Program-made: the position numbers and the translations under genes
Notes under the pieces: generated by a model
Told to the model about the DNA's origin: nothing
The model's database searches: none
Seen by the model: only the letters and a program-made list of their open reading frames with translations
Source: Lachnospiraceae bacterium
GTDB taxonomy: Bacteria > Bacillota > Clostridia > Lachnospirales > Lachnospiraceae
Assembly: GCA_017446125.1 (NCBI GenBank)
Contig: JAFSRL010000278.1
Coordinates: 1 to 15,900, forward strand
DNA: 15,900 bases
Direction: 5' to 3'
Part shown: positions 6,238-13,931 of the stretch, in pieces
Numbering within the stretch: the stretch's first letter is position 1
Layout: each line of letters opens with the position of its first letter

Positions 6238-7370
6238 GTCTTGTTCTTGGTATTGTTGTTGCTGTTATTCTTGTTTTTGTTCCTGTTCCTGCGGTGGAAG
6301 GGACGGTTCTTTCCGTTGTTCTCCCTGTTGTTCTCCCTGTTTTGCTCCTTGTTTCCGGACGCTTCTTTGTTTCCGGCAAAGTCCCTGTTTCCGGACTGTT
6401 CCTTGTTCCGGTTCCGGTTTCTGTCGTTTGTGTGGTGTTGCTTCTTTTCGCCGCGCGGCAGGTCCTTGTGCTGTTCCTTTTCTTCCAGCGCCTTTGCCGC
6501 CGCCTCTTCTTCCAGTTCTTCCTTGCGCTTTTGCTGCTGCGCGCCCTTGCGCGGCTTCTTGCGCAGGAATTTCACCTCGTCCAGCCGGTAGGTCTCGACT
6601 TCCTTTTCATCGCCCACGTCGATCAAAACGCGCACCGTTTCCCGAAGGACGTTTGTCCCTGCGACTTCGCCCTCCAAGTGGTCCGGGGTCTCCACGATGT
6701 CCCCGATTCCGGGCATGCGCTTATTGACCTCCTCATAGACCTCTTCCTCATTCTTTAAGCAGCACATCAAACGACCGCAAACGCCGGAGATTTTGGTCGG
6801 GTTTAAGGACAGGCTCTGTTCCTTTGCCATCTTGATGGAAACCGGCATGAAGTCCGAAAGATAGGAGTGGCAGCACAGCGCCCTGCCGCAGATTCCGATT
6901 CCGCCAATCAGCTTCGTCTCATCCCTGACACCAATCTGTCGTAACTCAATCCTTGTCTTAAAGACGCTTGCAAGGTCCTTGACCAGCTCGCGGAAATCCA
7001 CGCGCCCGTCCGCGGTGAAATAAAACAGCGCCTTCGAATTGTCAAAGGTATACTCCGCATCGATGAGCTTCATCTCGAGCTCATGCTCACGGATTTTTTG
7101 CGCGCAGGTCTTGAAGGCATCCTTTTCCTTCTCGCGGTTGGTCTGGGCACGCAAGTCGTCATCCTCCGTCGCAACGCGGATGATTTCCTTTAAGGGCGCG
7201 ACCACCTCGTCGTCCTCCACCTCCTTGGGCGGCATCACCACCGTGCCGTACTCCGTACCGCGCGATGTGGTGACAATGACGTGCATGTCCCGCTTGATTT
7301 CATGCTCTCCCGGGGAGAAATAATAAACCTTTCCGGCGGTCCGAAACCTGACGCCGATTACTTTCGTCAT
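6234..7370 (-). CDS. ricT: PSP1-domain protein RicT (YaaT) with Asn/Lys/Arg-rich tail
   Basis: RicT is part of the RicA-RicF-RicT (Y-) complex that, in B. subtilis, carries iron-sulfur clusters and acts with RNase Y in mRNA maturation, affecting sporulation and competence. The 378-residue protein has the PSP1 core, including IGGIGICGRALCCHSYL (155-171) and GVCGRLMCCLKNE (196-208). The conserved cysteines are Cys161, Cys166, Cys167, Cys198, Cys203 and Cys204, which fit the cluster ligands. After about residue 270 comes a basic/acidic helix, then a 60-odd residue low-complexity tail of Asn, Lys, Arg, Glu and Gly with repeated GN(K/R) and REN units. B. subtilis RicT is shorter, about 275 residues from memory. 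The gene overlaps holB and rsmI by four bases on each side. ricA and ricF are not in the window. Confidence 0.93.
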   Translation of the reverse strand: MTKVIGVRFRTAGKVYYFSPGEHEIKRDMHVIVTTSRGTEYGTVVMPPKEVEDDEVVAPLKEIIRVATEDDDLRAQTNREKEKDAFKTCAQKIREHELEMKLIDAEYTFDNSKALFYFTADGRVDFRELVKDLASVFKTRIELRQIGVRDETKLIGGIGICGRALCCHSYLSDFMPVSIKMAKEQSLSLNPTKISGVCGRLMCCLKNEEEVYEEVNKRMPGIGDIVETPDHLEGEVAGTNVLRETVRVLIDVGDEKEVETYRLDEVKFLRKKPRKGAQQQKRKEELEEEAAAKALEEKEQHKDLPRGEKKQHHTNDRNRNRNKEQSGNRDFAGNKEASGNKEQNRENNRENNGKNRPFHRRNRNKNKNNSNNNTKNKT

Positions 7371-8452
7371 GAATACTGTATCCTTTCCTGTATCTGCAGC
7401 AGAAACATCTGCAATGCAATGAGCGCATTGACGTTCGCGTGCAACTGTTGTCTGAGCGCTTCGAGCTCCTTGAACAGCCTGCCCAAATCCTCATAGGACA
7501 GGGCTTCGCATGCCTTACTAATATACGACATTTCGCCGGTAAAAATCAAGAGCTTGGGGTCTGCGGTCGCCTTGTAAACCAAAAGGTCTCTTAAGAGCGC
7601 GGAGATGATTTCAAGGGTCTCAAAGAGCGCCGCGCGCTGCAGCTTCTTTTCCCTGCGCCGCTTCTCTTCCGCGGTTTCCTTTCCTTCCCCCGGCGGCAAA
7701 AGCGCCTCCTCCGGAACCTCCAAAACGCCCTCTAAGCGTTCGTTCACCTGGTGAATCCGAAGGGCGTCAATCTCCGAAAACAGCGCAATCACGCGCTTTA
7801 AGCGCGTCGGGAAGACATCGCTTTTCACAAGCTGCAAAGCCCTTCCCACGTTTCCTCTCGCAAACGACACCGCCAGTGCCGCGGCATAGTCCGTGACCTT
7901 TTGCTCCTCCATCAGATAGCGCCGGATGAGGTCGTCCGCAACCGGCTGAAAGGGCAGCATCACGACGCGGCTTAAGACCGTGGGGAGAAACGCCGCCGCA
8001 TTCTCCGTAAGCAGCAAAATCACGACGTATTCCGGCGGCTCCTCGAGCGTCTTTAAAAGCGCGTTCTGCGCGGCAAATGAAAGCTTGTGCGCCTCCGGAA
8101 TCACATAGACCTTGCGCGTGCCGGCATAGGGCATCAAAAACGCGTCCTCCACCACCTGCTTGCGGACGTCCTCCACACCGATCACGGTCAGGCGCTCCGA
8201 GGTAATCTCCTTCACATCCGGATGCGTGCCGTTTTGCACCTGAATACAAGCCCTGCATGTGCCGCAGGGTTCCGATTCCCCCTGCGCCTTGCCGGTGCAC
8301 TGAATGCTTTGCGCAAACGTGCGGGCAAGCATCTTCTTGCCCGTTCCCGCTTCGCCTTCAAAAAGATATGCGTGCGAAATGTTGTCCCTTCGCAACGCAT
8401 TCTGAAGATGTTCCTTCACCGGCGCAAGGCCGATGACATCGCTAAACCGCAT
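7367..8452 (-). CDS. holB: DNA polymerase III, delta prime subunit
   Basis: Part of the clamp loader that places the beta sliding clamp on DNA. I start it at the ATG at 8452 (361 residues; MRFSDVIG is the usual N-terminus), with AAGGAA about 8 bases upstream. A longer in-frame start at 8497 would run into the yaaR coding region. The P-loop is GEAGTGKK (33-40). Four zinc-binding cysteines are at 52, 63, 66 and 69 (CTGK...CGTCRAC). LLKTLEEPP (132-140) is the conserved AAA+ segment. The sensor-I/SRC element reads SRV (161-163), so the cysteine of SRC is replaced. The second half is the collar domain and is poorly conserved, as usual. It follows yaaR by 13 bases and overlaps ricT by four bases. 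Confidence 0.93.
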   Translation of the reverse strand: MRFSDVIGLAPVKEHLQNALRRDNISHAYLFEGEAGTGKKMLARTFAQSIQCTGKAQGESEPCGTCRACIQVQNGTHPDVKEITSERLTVIGVEDVRKQVVEDAFLMPYAGTRKVYVIPEAHKLSFAAQNALLKTLEEPPEYVVILLLTENAAAFLPTVLSRVVMLPFQPVADDLIRRYLMEEQKVTDYAAALAVSFARGNVGRALQLVKSDVFPTRLKRVIALFSEIDALRIHQVNERLEGVLEVPEEALLPPGEGKETAEEKRRREKKLQRAALFETLEIISALLRDLLVYKATADPKLLIFTGEMSYISKACEALSYEDLGRLFKELEALRQQLHANVNALIALQMFLLQIQERIQYS

Positions 8453-8465
8453 GTCCTGTTCCTTC

Positions 8466-8906
8466 TTACGTGAAAATATCGAGCAACAGCCCCTCAATCG
8501 TGCCGATTTTATCTAAAATCGAGAGGTTGTCTTTTTCCTCCTTCAACAGCTCCTGCGCCAGCTCATCCAGGTTTTCGTCCACCAGGCGGATGATGCCGTA
8601 CACCCTATGGCGCCCCTTGCGGTCCAAGAAATTCTCGCGGGAGAACTGGTGGGAGCGGGAGACGATTTCATTCAAGAAATCCTTAATCAACGTGCGGTAG
8701 CGCTGCATGTCACGGATGTCGTGCTTCTTCTTGATGCGCTGCCCCTGCATCGTGATGTCCTGCATCATCAGGTTTAAGCGCTCCGCAAGGGAATCGTCCT
8801 CGATTTTGCTCGTCAGGACGAACTTGAAATCGCCGGTGGCTTCCTGCACCTGTTCTGTTTGCTGCACCGGTGCGGTCTGCGTCAGTTGCGTGATCTTCAT
8901 ATCCAT
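8466..8906 (-). CDS. yaaR: YaaR family protein (DUF327)
   Basis: A 146-residue, mostly helical cytoplasmic protein with the family pattern: a variable Q/T-rich N-terminus, then KHDIRDMQRYRTLIKDFL (about 60-77) and GRHRVYGIIRLVDENLDEL (97-115). Its biochemical role is not known. It is found next to holB in many Firmicutes. The start at 8906 is supported by GGAG (8914-8917) with 7-base spacing; a second in-frame ATG lies 2 codons downstream. The upstream gap carries a palindromic repeat. No transmembrane span is present. Confidence 0.9.
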   Translation of the reverse strand: MDMKITQLTQTAPVQQTEQVQEATGDFKFVLTSKIEDDSLAERLNLMMQDITMQGQRIKKKHDIRDMQRYRTLIKDFLNEIVSRSHQFSRENFLDRKGRHRVYGIIRLVDENLDELAQELLKEEKDNLSILDKIGTIEGLLLDIFT

Positions 8907-8919
8907 GCCATTTCTCCAA

Positions 8920-8961
8920 CCTTACCCTTTAGGGGAAGGTGCCCGAAGGGCGGATGAGGTG
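8920..8961. repeat. Short palindromic intergenic repeat (two hairpins)
   Basis: The gap between the guanylate kinase-like gene and yaaR is almost filled by two hairpins. CCTTACCCTTTAGGGGAAGG (8920-8939) folds with one mismatch. GCCCGAAGGGC (8941-8951) is a 4-bp stem with a 3-base loop. GGATGAGGTG follows up to the stop codon. On the minus strand the order (CACCTCATCC, small hairpin, CACCTTCCCC hairpin) matches, from memory, a short repeat scattered in Clostridia such as Faecalibacterium and relatives. It lies within the transcribed region, just upstream of the yaaR ribosome site. Confidence 0.65.
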
Positions 8962-9555
8962 TTATCCTATCCCCTTAATATATTCCGTAATCTCACGGAT
9001 ACAATCTTCTATCTCCGCATCATTATGAAACCTGCGCGTTATCCCTGCCTCGCGCAGCTTCTCCTCCGAGAAGTCCTCCTCGTCCGCAAGGAACCGGCGG
9101 CACATCTCTAAAAAGCGCCGGTTTTCCGGGCGCTTCTCGCGCTTCAAGGAGCGCTCCAAGCGGATTTCCGGCAGCACCTCGATGTAGAGGGGCACAACGT
9201 TTTCCGCGCCGAAATAATCCCTGATCGAGCAGTAAAACGCGACCGTCCCGCCACCCATCAGGGTGCTGCCCGCATTCAAATCAATCTGGTAATCGTCGAC
9301 GGTGAAGTAGCGCCAGGGACCGTGCATCGTGTCGTAGGTGCGCACCTCGATGATTTTCCCTTCCTTTTCAAACGCCTGAAACTCCTCCTCCGTGCGGAAG
9401 AAATACTGCACGCCCTCTTCCTCGTTCTGCCGCATCGGGCGCGTCGTGTACATGATGTTCTTGCGCAGGTTTAAGGAGGCGTCTCCCATCAGGTTGCGGT
9501 ATACGGCGTCCTTGCCGGACGCGCTTTTTCCCATCAAAATAAAGATTTTTCCCAT
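8962..9555 (-). CDS. Guanylate kinase-like protein (divergent P-loop)
   Basis: A 197-residue P-loop kinase of the guanylate kinase fold, which in the standard enzyme transfers phosphate from ATP to GMP. Visible features are the P-loop region MGKSASGKDAV (8-18), YTTRP (36-40), EGVQYFF (47-53) and IEVRTYDTMHGPWRYFTVDD (69-88), in GMK order. The P-loop has Asp16 where S/T is expected (GK[S/T]), and the following residue is Ala. A C-terminal region with LKREKRPENRRF carries the arginines of the lid. I recall similar Lachnospiraceae proteins with SGKDT. This is probably a paralogue of the essential gmk and not gmk itself. No Shine-Dalgarno site is visible; a TGGTATCAT box lies 6 bases before the ATG. 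It heads the yaaR-holB-ricT-rsmI operon. Confidence 0.75.
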   Translation of the reverse strand: MGKIFILMGKSASGKDAVYRNLMGDASLNLRKNIMYTTRPMRQNEEEGVQYFFRTEEEFQAFEKEGKIIEVRTYDTMHGPWRYFTVDDYQIDLNAGSTLMGGGTVAFYCSIRDYFGAENVVPLYIEVLPEIRLERSLKREKRPENRRFLEMCRRFLADEEDFSEEKLREAGITRRFHNDAEIEDCIREITEYIKGIG

Positions 9556-9561
9556 ATCAGT

Positions 9562-9570
9562 ATGATACCA
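9562..9570 (-). promoter_or_regulatory. Extended -10 promoter before the guanylate kinase-like gene
   Basis: On the minus strand this reads TGGTATCAT: TGn plus TATCAT, 5 of 6 to TATAAT. It is the same form as before the carboxypeptidase gene (TGGTATGAT). The start predicted 7 bases further on falls exactly at the ATG at 9555, so the transcript would be leaderless. No convincing -35 is seen. Confidence 0.5.
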
Positions 9571-9585
9571 CGATTGCGCCGCCCC

Positions 9586-11967
9586 TTAAAGCGTTAGCAA
9601 AAGCGCCTCTTTGTCGAGCTGCCGGCACAGCTTGCGGACAAGCTCGAATTTCTCCTTTTCTTCGTCCGGGATTCTGTAATCGTTCAGTTGATTGATGATG
9701 GCGTCCACGCTGTCAAAGTCATTTGCTTCCGCGAATTCCTTAATCGCCTCATATGCCTCGTTCAGCTCGTCCAAGTCCACAAGCGCCTTGTCCTCCTCCG
9801 CGTCGTCCTCGCCTGCCGCCACGCTTGCAAGATGTTCCAAATACGCGCGGTAGTCCGCCAAGAGCTTGGGGGTTAAACGTTCAATCTCCGCTTCCTCCTG
9901 TTCGTTTCCTTTTTGCTCCAAAAACGCGGCGTCCGCCGAAAGCGCCGTGGCGCCGATCAAACGGGCGCTGCTCTTTAAGGCATGCACCTTGATGGTGTAA
10001 TTGTTCCAGTCCTTTTCACGCGCGTACTGTTCAATCAGATCCGCCTGTTCCGAAATCGCGTCATAGAAATCACAGATTGTGGTGCGCAGGATTTCATCCG
10101 AGGCGCAAACGGCAATCGCTGCGTCGTAATCGACGCCCTGCAGGGTGCGCAGTTGCTGGGAGGCTTCTTCGTTCTTCTGGGCAAGGAGCTGCGCCTGTGC
10201 GCTTTCCTCCTGCAGCTTCGCCAAAAGGTCCGTGTACTCCGGATCCTTTGCGGTAATCACAAGCCGCTCCGGCAGGTGCTTCATGAGCATTTCCTCCAGG
10301 CGCAGCGAATCCACGGGTTTGCTCAAATAATCGTCAAAGCCCTCTTCAAGGTACTGCTCTCTTGCCCCCGCGATGGCATTTGCGGTCAGCACAATCACGT
10401 GCGTTTTGTTCCGGTCAAAACCCTTCGTATCACGCAGGCGATGCAGGGTTTCGATGCCGTCCATGCCGGGCATCATGTGATCCAAGAGGATGACGTCATA
10501 CACCATGTTCTGCGCAAGTGCCAAGCACTCCTCGCCGCTCATGCAACTGTCGACGTTGATTCTGGTCTGCTTTAAGAGCATTTCGACCACGGTGATGTTG
10601 CTCTTGGTGTCGTCCACGACCAGAACATTTGCCTCCGGCGCAAAGAAGCGTCTGGTTTCGCCGCTTCTGTCTTCGGCTTCGCCGATGGCGTACTCCGCAA
10701 GGGTTGTTTCGCCCACCACCTTCTGGGTTAAGCGTACGCTGAAGGTGGAGCCCTCCTGATAGACGCTCGCGACATAAATCTCACCGCCCATCAAGCGCAC
10801 GAGATTGCGTGTGATGGTGAGCCCCAGGCCCGTGCCCTCGATGTCCCGGTTTTCCTCCGCGTCGAAGCGGGTAAAGGAATCGAACAGGTGCGGCAGGTTC
10901 TCCTCGCGGATGCCGATGCCGGTATCGATGACGTCAAAGACAAGCGTCACCTCCTCCTTCGAGCACTTTGCCGCGCTGACGGATAAGGTCACGGTGCCGT
11001 GGTTGGTGTACTTCACGGCGTTGGTCAGAAGGTTGATCAACACCTGCGACAGGCGCAGCTCATCCCCCAAAAGCAGGTCCGGCAGGGTCTCGTCGATTCT
11101 TGTTACCAGCGTAAGCCCCTTGTCCGAGGCACGCAGGGCAATCATGTTTTTGACGGTGTTGAGCACGTATCCCAAGTGGTACGGCTCCTCCAAAAGCTGC
11201 ATGTCGCCGGACTCGATCCGGGAGAAGTCGATGATGTCGTTGATGATTGCCAAAAGGTTGTCGCCGGCACCCTCGATGACGCGGGCATAGCCCGTGACCT
11301 GCTTCTCTTTGGACTCACGCAGCACCATTTCGTTCATCCCCAGAATCGCGTTTAACGGGGTGCGGATTTCGTGCGACATGTTCGCTAAGAAGTCGTTCTT
11401 CGCAAGGTCCTGTGCCCGCGCGCGCTCGGTCGCTTTCTCTGCTTCCTCAAGCATTCCGGAAAGGTCCTTTAATCCCGCCTGCAGCCGCGCGATGAGGGGC
11501 AGCTCCGTCATGAAATAAAACGCGTAGGAGAGCACACTCAAAAATGCCGTATAGACCATGAGCTGCGGACGGATTCTTGAGAAGAAGAACAACAGCAAAA
11601 AGACCGGCACAAGGAATGCTAAAAACATCCATAGCGGCATGGCATAAAAGAGCTTGTCGCCCTCGCCGCGTCTTGCCTTGACCAGCGCACGGTGATATAC
11701 GAAGATGTACCACGCAACAAAGAAGGTCGCGACCGCATAAGCGGCATAGAGCGTGACGCGCAGCTCAAAGGTCGCGTCCGCCGCGTAAGCGTTGTTGGTG
11801 TAAACGCCCGCGACAACGTCCAAAACGGCGCACAGCAAAAGCACCGCAAAAGCACGCCGCATGTTTTTGCGGTAGCTGTCCAGTGACCCGTAATTCAGAA
11901 TCAGGTTCATGAGGATGACGAGATCGAAGGGAATCATCGCCAGACTCACGCTGAAATCATAAGGCAT
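9586..11967 (-). CDS. Hybrid sensor histidine kinase with receiver and HPt domains
   Basis: A 793-residue membrane kinase. Residues about 10-160 contain five or six hydrophobic spans forming the sensor region. A coiled linker (about 165-190) leads to HisKA with the phospho-accepting His199 in NMSHEIRTPLN. The ATPase domain shows the N-box (INLLTNAVKYT, 311-321), G1 box (DTGIGI, 348-353) and G2 box (GTGLGL, 378-383). A receiver domain (about 447-565) has acceptor Asp496 in LLDHMMPGMDG, Thr528 and Lys550. An HPt domain follows, with His662 in VHALKSSARLIGA, then a helical acidic tail of about 70 residues (726-793). All elements for an internal His-Asp-His relay are intact. It overlaps the upstream kinase gene by 11 bases, with AAGGAG (11975-11980) inside that gene. 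No response regulator with an output domain is nearby, so target and ligand are unknown. Confidence 0.92.
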   Translation of the reverse strand: MPYDFSVSLAMIPFDLVILMNLILNYGSLDSYRKNMRRAFAVLLLCAVLDVVAGVYTNNAYAADATFELRVTLYAAYAVATFFVAWYIFVYHRALVKARRGEGDKLFYAMPLWMFLAFLVPVFLLLFFFSRIRPQLMVYTAFLSVLSYAFYFMTELPLIARLQAGLKDLSGMLEEAEKATERARAQDLAKNDFLANMSHEIRTPLNAILGMNEMVLRESKEKQVTGYARVIEGAGDNLLAIINDIIDFSRIESGDMQLLEEPYHLGYVLNTVKNMIALRASDKGLTLVTRIDETLPDLLLGDELRLSQVLINLLTNAVKYTNHGTVTLSVSAAKCSKEEVTLVFDVIDTGIGIREENLPHLFDSFTRFDAEENRDIEGTGLGLTITRNLVRLMGGEIYVASVYQEGSTFSVRLTQKVVGETTLAEYAIGEAEDRSGETRRFFAPEANVLVVDDTKSNITVVEMLLKQTRINVDSCMSGEECLALAQNMVYDVILLDHMMPGMDGIETLHRLRDTKGFDRNKTHVIVLTANAIAGAREQYLEEGFDDYLSKPVDSLRLEEMLMKHLPERLVITAKDPEYTDLLAKLQEESAQAQLLAQKNEEASQQLRTLQGVDYDAAIAVCASDEILRTTICDFYDAISEQADLIEQYAREKDWNNYTIKVHALKSSARLIGATALSADAAFLEQKGNEQEEAEIERLTPKLLADYRAYLEHLASVAAGEDDAEEDKALVDLDELNEAYEAIKEFAEANDFDSVDAIINQLNDYRIPDEEKEKFELVRKLCRQLDKEALLLTL

Positions 11968-13870
11968 CGATCTTCTCCTTCGGAAGGAACAATAACAAAA
12001 CGTCCTTTAATCTTGTCATATCCACCGGTTTGACTAAGTACTCGTCAAATCCCATTCGTAAAAACCGCTCTCTTGCATCGTCGTCATCGCTTGCGGTCAG
12101 TGCGATCACCTTGGTATGCGCCTTTGTAAAATTCTCATCCCGCTTCAAGGAGCGCAGGGTTTCCTCGCCGTCCATGCCGGGCATCCTGTGGTCTAAGAAA
12201 ATGATGTGGTACGGCTTTTTGCCGCAGGCAATCAGACATTCCGCGCCGCCGCTGACGGTGTCCGCCTCGATGCCGAAGGTTTTTAACAGCATCGCGGTGA
12301 CCCGCAGGTTGGTGCGGTTGTCATCGACCAAGAGCACATCCGCGTCCCGGACAAGGAAGCTCTTGACCTGCGTCGATTCACTCAACCTGTTTTTGCGTTT
12401 TGCCTGCGCGATGGTTTCATCCGAGAGAATGTCCTGCGGCAGACGCACGGTGAAGGTACTGCCCTTTCCCTCTTCCGAGCGCAGCATGATTTCGCCGAAC
12501 ATCTTCTCCGTCAGCTCCTTGGTGATGGCAAGCCCCAGACCGGTTCCCAGGATGTTTCTGTTCTTTTCCATGTTCACGCGGGAGAACGAGTCAAAGACCT
12601 CCTTGTGGCTCTCCTTCGAAATGCCGATGCCCGTGTCCGCAACCTTGAAAAAGAGTGTGAGCACGCGTCCCCGCCTCACGCCGTTCACGGTCAGGCGCAC
12701 GCTGCCCTTTTGCGTGTACTTGATGGCATTTTCCAAAAGGTTTTTTAAGATCTGCGCCAGATGCGTCTCGTCGCCCTCAAGCTTGTCCGGCAGGGACTCA
12801 TCCACATCCAGAAGCAAATCCAGTCCCTTGTTCTTCGCCGCTTCCTCGTACTCCTCCATCAGTCCGGAGAGCAGGTTGCTCAAACGGTACGGACCCTTGC
12901 GGATTTCCATTCTGCCGGATTCGATTCTCGAATAATCCAAGATGTCGTTGATGACGCTTAAGAGGTATTTTCCGTTCCCCCGGATGTCTTCGGCGTAGCC
13001 GCGGATGGCGGGGGATGTGGTCTCGCGCAGAATCATGTCGTTCATGCCGATGATTGCGTTCATGGGGGTGCGGATTTCGTGCGACATGTTCGAGAGGAAG
13101 TCGCTTTTCGCACGGGATGCCTGCATCGCCTCCTTCATCGCGGCATCGGTCGCCTGCCTCGCCTCCTCCATTTGCCGGCGGTTCAAGGTAAGCTGCCGGT
13201 ATGCCGGTGTTTCGAGTAAGAACAGCATGATGACAACCAACAGTCCCAGGGCAAAGTATTCCAACTGCATGAAGGGGAAGTAAATCTGCCGTAAGGGCAG
13301 CACCAGCACGGTGAGCCCCAGCACGCCCAGAAACGAGAAGACCACCCTGCGGTCGATTTGTTTGTGGTAAATAATGGCGATAACGGCAATGATTGCGACA
13401 AAGTAAAGCGGCAGCACGTAGGTCGCGATATCAAACATGGCGCCGCGCATTAAGCGTCCCACGGAGTTGTAGCGCGCAATGCAGCCGGTGAAGAAGTTTG
13501 CAACAATCAGGGCTGCGAAGATTATCAGGTTGAGACGCCGCAGGGCGCGGAAGATTTTCTTCGGCGTGCCCGGCACCTCTATGTCGATTGTGAAGTACAG
13601 GTAGAGGAGCTGGAGCGTCATCATGCCGAAGCACAGGTTTAGGGAATAAAGCGTCTGGTAAAAGAATGCTGGCATGGAGAACCTCAGGTTCACAAAGGTT
13701 GCCAGCGCGATTTCCGTGGTGCATGCCAAGAGGCAGAAAAGCGCAAAGTTGCGAAACAGGCGGTACCGCCTGCCCGTTTCCCCCTGCTTTGCCAGAAGGT
13801 AGATAACAACTATGAGGATGATGGGCTCCGTTGCCACCAAAAAGCCAACGGAAAAAAGATTCAATGTCAT
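11957..13870 (-). CDS. Hybrid sensor histidine kinase with receiver domain, no HPt
   Basis: A 637-residue membrane kinase. The first 220 residues contain about seven hydrophobic spans, of the seven-helix sensor type. HisKA has His264 in NMSHEIRTPMN. The ATPase domain has the N-box (KNLLENAIKYT, 376-386), G1 (DTGIGI, 412-417) and G2 (GTGLGL, 442-447). The C-terminal receiver (about 510-630) has acceptor Asp560 in FLDHRMPGMDG, Thr592 and Lys614. The protein ends shortly after the receiver, so unlike its partner it has no HPt domain and needs one in trans. The start is supported by AGAGGA (13879-13884) with 8-base spacing. It is the first gene of the kinase pair and is divergent from the chemoreceptor-like gene. 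Extracytoplasmic signal unknown. Confidence 0.92.
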   Translation of the reverse strand: MTLNLFSVGFLVATEPIILIVVIYLLAKQGETGRRYRLFRNFALFCLLACTTEIALATFVNLRFSMPAFFYQTLYSLNLCFGMMTLQLLYLYFTIDIEVPGTPKKIFRALRRLNLIIFAALIVANFFTGCIARYNSVGRLMRGAMFDIATYVLPLYFVAIIAVIAIIYHKQIDRRVVFSFLGVLGLTVLVLPLRQIYFPFMQLEYFALGLLVVIMLFLLETPAYRQLTLNRRQMEEARQATDAAMKEAMQASRAKSDFLSNMSHEIRTPMNAIIGMNDMILRETTSPAIRGYAEDIRGNGKYLLSVINDILDYSRIESGRMEIRKGPYRLSNLLSGLMEEYEEAAKNKGLDLLLDVDESLPDKLEGDETHLAQILKNLLENAIKYTQKGSVRLTVNGVRRGRVLTLFFKVADTGIGISKESHKEVFDSFSRVNMEKNRNILGTGLGLAITKELTEKMFGEIMLRSEEGKGSTFTVRLPQDILSDETIAQAKRKNRLSESTQVKSFLVRDADVLLVDDNRTNLRVTAMLLKTFGIEADTVSGGAECLIACGKKPYHIIFLDHRMPGMDGEETLRSLKRDENFTKAHTKVIALTASDDDDARERFLRMGFDEYLVKPVDMTRLKDVLLLFLPKEKIDAL

Positions 13871-13900
13871 GCGACAATTCCTCTAAAAATAGTCTATAAT
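13871..13900 (+). promoter_or_regulatory. Promoter of the chemoreceptor-like gene
   Basis: A perfect TATAAT (13895-13900) is preceded by GCGACA (13871-13876, 4 of 6 to TTGACA) with an 18-base spacer. The start would be near 13907, giving a leader of about 25 bases that carries AAGGAG (13918-13923) 8 bases before the ATG at 13932. The -35 directly abuts the start codon of the divergent kinase gene. Confidence 0.6.
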
Positions 13901-13919
13901 AGACATATCGGGTTTTCAA
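13889..13919 (-). promoter_or_regulatory. Possible promoter of the kinase pair
   Basis: On the minus strand TTGAAA (13919-13914, 5 of 6) is followed after 17 bases by TAGACT (13896-13891, 4 of 6). The -35 overlaps the ribosome site of the divergent gene. The transcript would contain the AGAGGA site of the kinase gene. The -10 match is modest. Confidence 0.35.
13892..13904. repeat. 13-bp palindrome over the divergent promoter
   Basis: GTCTAT, A, ATAGAC is a perfect inverted repeat with a one-base centre. It covers the TATAAT box of the plus-strand gene and also contains TATTAT and TAGACT boxes for the minus strand. It could be an operator for a dimeric regulator, or a by-product of two opposed -10 elements. 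Confidence 0.45.
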
Positions 13920-13931
13920 GGAGATTAATCG

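Noticed and set aside
6116..6727. Plus-strand frame giving a cysteine-rich protein opposite rsmI/ricT
   Set aside because: The cysteines and Phe/Leu runs are the mirror of the Asn/Lys/Arg-rich RicT tail codons.
8453..8497. Longer holB start
   Set aside because: The extra 15 codons overlap yaaR, and the usual N-terminus plus ribosome site fit the ATG at 8452.
12030..12935. 301-codon plus-strand open frame inside the first kinase gene
   Set aside because: Antisense to ATPase and receiver motifs that are plainly intact; the product is Ser/Arg-rich shadow sequence.
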